From Microbacteriaceae bacterium (lineage in GTDB: Bacteria; Actinomycetota; Actinomycetes; Actinomycetales; Microbacteriaceae), in assembly GCA_012511645.1 (NCBI GenBank), contig JAAZFP010000032.1, positions 1 to 6,402 on the forward strand: DNA of 6,402 bases. The letters run 5' to 3'. The translations under genes and the position numbers were made by a program. Positions 4,251-6,402 of the stretch are shown piece after piece. Under the pieces are notes generated by a model. It was not told the origin of the DNA. It was given only the letters and a program-made list of their open reading frames with translations, and did no database searches. Positions within the stretch are counted from its first letter, which is position 1; each line of letters opens with the position of its first letter.

Positions 4251-6402
4251 ATGGCATCACTCAATAGTTTTGGCGCACAGACCACCCTTGAGGTCCGCGG
4301 CAAGGGCTACCAGATTTTTGACATCAATACGGTTGAGGGCGCGAAGCGCTTGCCCTACAGCCTCAAGGTGTTGCTTGAAAATTTGCTTCGCACCGAAGAC
4401 GGCGCGAACATTACGAAGGCGCACATCGAGGCGCTTGGCGGCTGGGTTCCCTCGGCTGAGCCTGACACCGAGATTCAGTTCACACCGGCGCGCGTGCTGA
4501 TGCAGGACTTCACCGGCGTTCCCTGTGTTGTTGACCTTGCGACCATGCGTGAGGCAGTTGTAGATCTCGGCGGCAGCCCTGACCAGATCAATCCGCTCGC
4601 GCCCGCCGAGATGGTCATTGACCACTCGGTGATTTCAGATGTCTACGGCACTCCGAGCGCCGCTGCAAAGAACGTTGAGATCGAATACCAGCGCAACGGT
4701 GAGCGTTACCAGTTCCTCCGTTGGGGCCAGGGCGCGTTTGACGAGTTCAAGGTTGTTCCTCCTGGCACCGGCATCGTGCACCAGGTGAACATTGAGTACC
4801 TTGCTCGTATCACATTCGCACGCGAGGTTGACGGCGTGCTGCAGGCATACCCTGACACCTGTGTTGGCACCGACTCGCACACCACTATGGAGAACGGCCT
4901 CGGCGTGCTTGGTTGGGGCGTCGGCGGTATCGAGGCAGAGGCGGCCATGCTTGGCCAGCCGATCTCGATGCTGATCCCGCGCGTTGTTGGCTTCAAGCTG
5001 TCGGGCCAGATTCCCGCCGGTGTGACCGCAACCGACGTGGTGCTCACTATCACCCAGATGCTTCGTCAGCACGGTGTGGTCGGCAAGTTTGTCGAGTTCT
5101 ACGGCGAGGGCGTTGGCTCGGTTCCGCTGGCAAACCGCGCGACCATCGGCAACATGAGCCCAGAGTTTGGTTCAACCGCCGCGATGTTCCCCATCGACGA
5201 GGTCACGCTCAACTACCTGCGCCTCACCGGCCGCAGCGAAGAGAACGTCGAGCTGGTCAAGGCATACACCCAGGCACAGGGCATGTGGCACGATCCGTCG
5301 GTCGAGCCTGAGTTCAGTGAGTACCTCGAGCTTGATCTGTCGACCGTGGTTGCCTCCATCGCTGGCCCGAAGCGCCCGCAAGACCGCATCGAGCTTTCGG
5401 CGTCGAAGACCCAGTTCGAAAAGGACCTGCTGAACTACGCGCAGGCGTCGAACCCGGCCAAGGTGAAGGACGAGCAGGGGCGCGAGTTTGAACTCGATCA
5501 TGGAGCGGTGACGCTCGCCTCGATCACCTCGTGCACCAACACCTCGAACCCCTCGGTCATGCTGGCCGCTGGCGTGCTCGCACGCAACGCAGCCGCAAAG
5601 GGGCTCAAGGCAAAGCCGTGGGTGAAGACGACCCTGGCTCCCGGATCAAAGGTTGTCACCGACTACTACGAGAAGTCAGGTCTGAACGCAGACCTTGAAG
5701 CGCTTGGCTTCTACACCGTCGGTTACGGTTGCGTCACCTGTATTGGTAACTCGGGCCCGCTGAACGAAGAGATTTCGGCGGCAGTAAATGAGAACGACCT
5801 CGCCGTGACCGCAGTGCTTTCGGGCAACCGCAACTTCGAGGGTCGCATCAACCCCGATATCAAGATGAACTACCTGGCAAGCCCTCCGCTTGTCATCGCG
5901 TACTCGCTGGCTGGCACGATGGACTTCGACTTTGAGAATGAGTCGCTCGGCCAGGACCAGGACGGCAATGACGTGTTCCTTCGCGACATCTGGCCGGATC
6001 CGGTCGAGGTGGAGAAGATCGCTGACAATTCGATCGACAGCGACATGTTCAAGTCCAAGTACGCCACGGTGTTCGATGGCGATGAGCACTGGAACTCGCT
6101 TCCGACGCCAGATGGCAACACCTTCGAGTGGGACGACAAGTCGACCTACGTTCGTAAGGCGCCGTACTTCGACGGCATGGAGCTCGAGCCCTCACCGGTT
6201 ACCGATATTTCCGGTGCGCGGGTGCTGCTCAAGCTGGGCGATTCGGTCACTACTGACCACATCAGCCCTGCCGGTAGTTTTAAGGCGGAGACTCCTGCGG
6301 GCCAGTACCTGGTCGCCAATGGCATCGCGCCAAAGGACTTCAACACCTACGGCTCACGTCGTGGCAACCACGAGGTCATGATCCGCGGCACCTTTGCGAA
6401 CA
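4251..6402 (+). CDS. acnA: Aconitate hydratase A (aconitase), 3' end missing
   Basis: Interconverts citrate and isocitrate via cis-aconitate in the TCA cycle, using a [4Fe-4S] cluster. 717 codons lie in the window with no internal stop; full-length AcnA/IRP1-type enzymes have roughly 890-940 residues. Visible features are the N-terminal [14 protein letters not shown], the DFTGVP segment, the GTDSHTT motif (D208, S209, H210), the cluster ligands C428 (TSCTN), C494 and C497 (GYGCVTC), [10 protein letters not shown] (D669, H670), and [11 protein letters not shown] (700-710) of the swivelling domain with substrate-binding arginines. The ligand positions agree with E. coli AcnA (C435, C501, C504). 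V495 replaces the threonine more usual in GCTTC. The start is supported by GGAG and by the family N-terminus ([13 protein letters not shown]). The gene has its own promoter and operator-like palindrome, so it is probably transcribed apart from the dut run. Confidence 0.98.
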   Translation, partial: MASLNSFGAQTTLEVRGKGYQIFDINTVEGAKRLPYSLKVLLENLLRTEDGANITKAHIEALGGWVPSAEPDTEIQFTPARVLMQDFTGVPCVVDLATMREAVVDLGGSPDQINPLAPAEMVIDHSVISDVYGTPSAAAKNVEIEYQRNGERYQFLRWGQGAFDEFKVVPPGTGIVHQVNIEYLARITFAREVDGVLQAYPDTCVGTDSHTTMENGLGVLGWGVGGIEAEAAMLGQPISMLIPRVVGFKLSGQIPAGVTATDVVLTITQMLRQHGVVGKFVEFYGEGVGSVPLANRATIGNMSPEFGSTAAMFPIDEVTLNYLRLTGRSEENVELVKAYTQAQGMWHDPSVEPEFSEYLELDLSTVVASIAGPKRPQDRIELSASKTQFEKDLLNYAQASNPAKVKDEQGREFELDHGAVTLASITSCTNTSNPSVMLAAGVLARNAAAKGLKAKPWVKTTLAPGSKVVTDYYEKSGLNADLEALGFYTVGYGCVTCIGNSGPLNEEISAAVNENDLAVTAVLSGNRNFEGRINPDIKMNYLASPPLVIAYSLAGTMDFDFENESLGQDQDGNDVFLRDIWPDPVEVEKIADNSIDSDMFKSKYATVFDGDEHWNSLPTPDGNTFEWDDKSTYVRKAPYFDGMELEPSPVTDISGARVLLKLGDSVTTDHISPAGSFKAETPAGQYLVANGIAPKDFNTYGSRRGNHEVMIRGTFAN

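Noticed and set aside
5890..6381. Plus-strand open frame of 163 codons inside acnA
   Set aside because: It is out of frame with an intact aconitase reading frame, and its product is Ser/Thr/Arg-rich with low complexity.

Overview
The window reads as chromosomal DNA from a high-G+C Gram-positive actinobacterium, most likely Microbacteriaceae (Leucobacter-like). The reasons are a SepH-family cell-division gene, four actinobacterial conserved-unknown families (DUF4193, DUF3093, DUF3710, DUF3159), a dUTPase between them and a type-A aconitase at the right edge. Genus is inference only; no rRNA or other marker is present.

Layout. (1) 1-1050, minus strand: sepH, start visible, 3' end cut by the window edge. 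(2) 1051-1273: divergent intergenic region with short repeat motifs but no convincing promoter. (3) 1274-1564, plus: DUF4193, a small acidic protein with a four-cysteine zinc-ribbon-like end. (4) 1565-1704: gap between convergent genes, filled with nested palindromes. A 57-bp palindromic unit is present twice at an 87-bp period, and it overlaps the 3' ends of both flanking genes. (5) 1705-2178, minus: DUF3093, a two-helix membrane protein. (6) 2260-4146, plus: a three-gene run, dut - DUF3710 - DUF3159. The first junction is 49 bp and the second overlaps as TAATG. The run ends in GC-rich hairpins. (7) 4251-6402, plus: acnA (aconitase), 717 codons in the window, right end cut off. It has its own promoter region with an extended -10 and a perfect 18-bp palindrome over the expected transcription start.

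How the genes relate. dut cleans dUTP from the nucleotide pool. DUF3710 and DUF3159 are its usual actinobacterial neighbours and have no known function. SepH is a FtsZ-assembly factor. AcnA is the TCA-cycle citrate/isocitrate isomerase. This is mostly conserved core genome. I found no defence system, mobile element, CRISPR array or RNA gene. The two signals most worth following are the operator-like palindrome before acnA and the duplicated palindromic repeat at 1546-1710.
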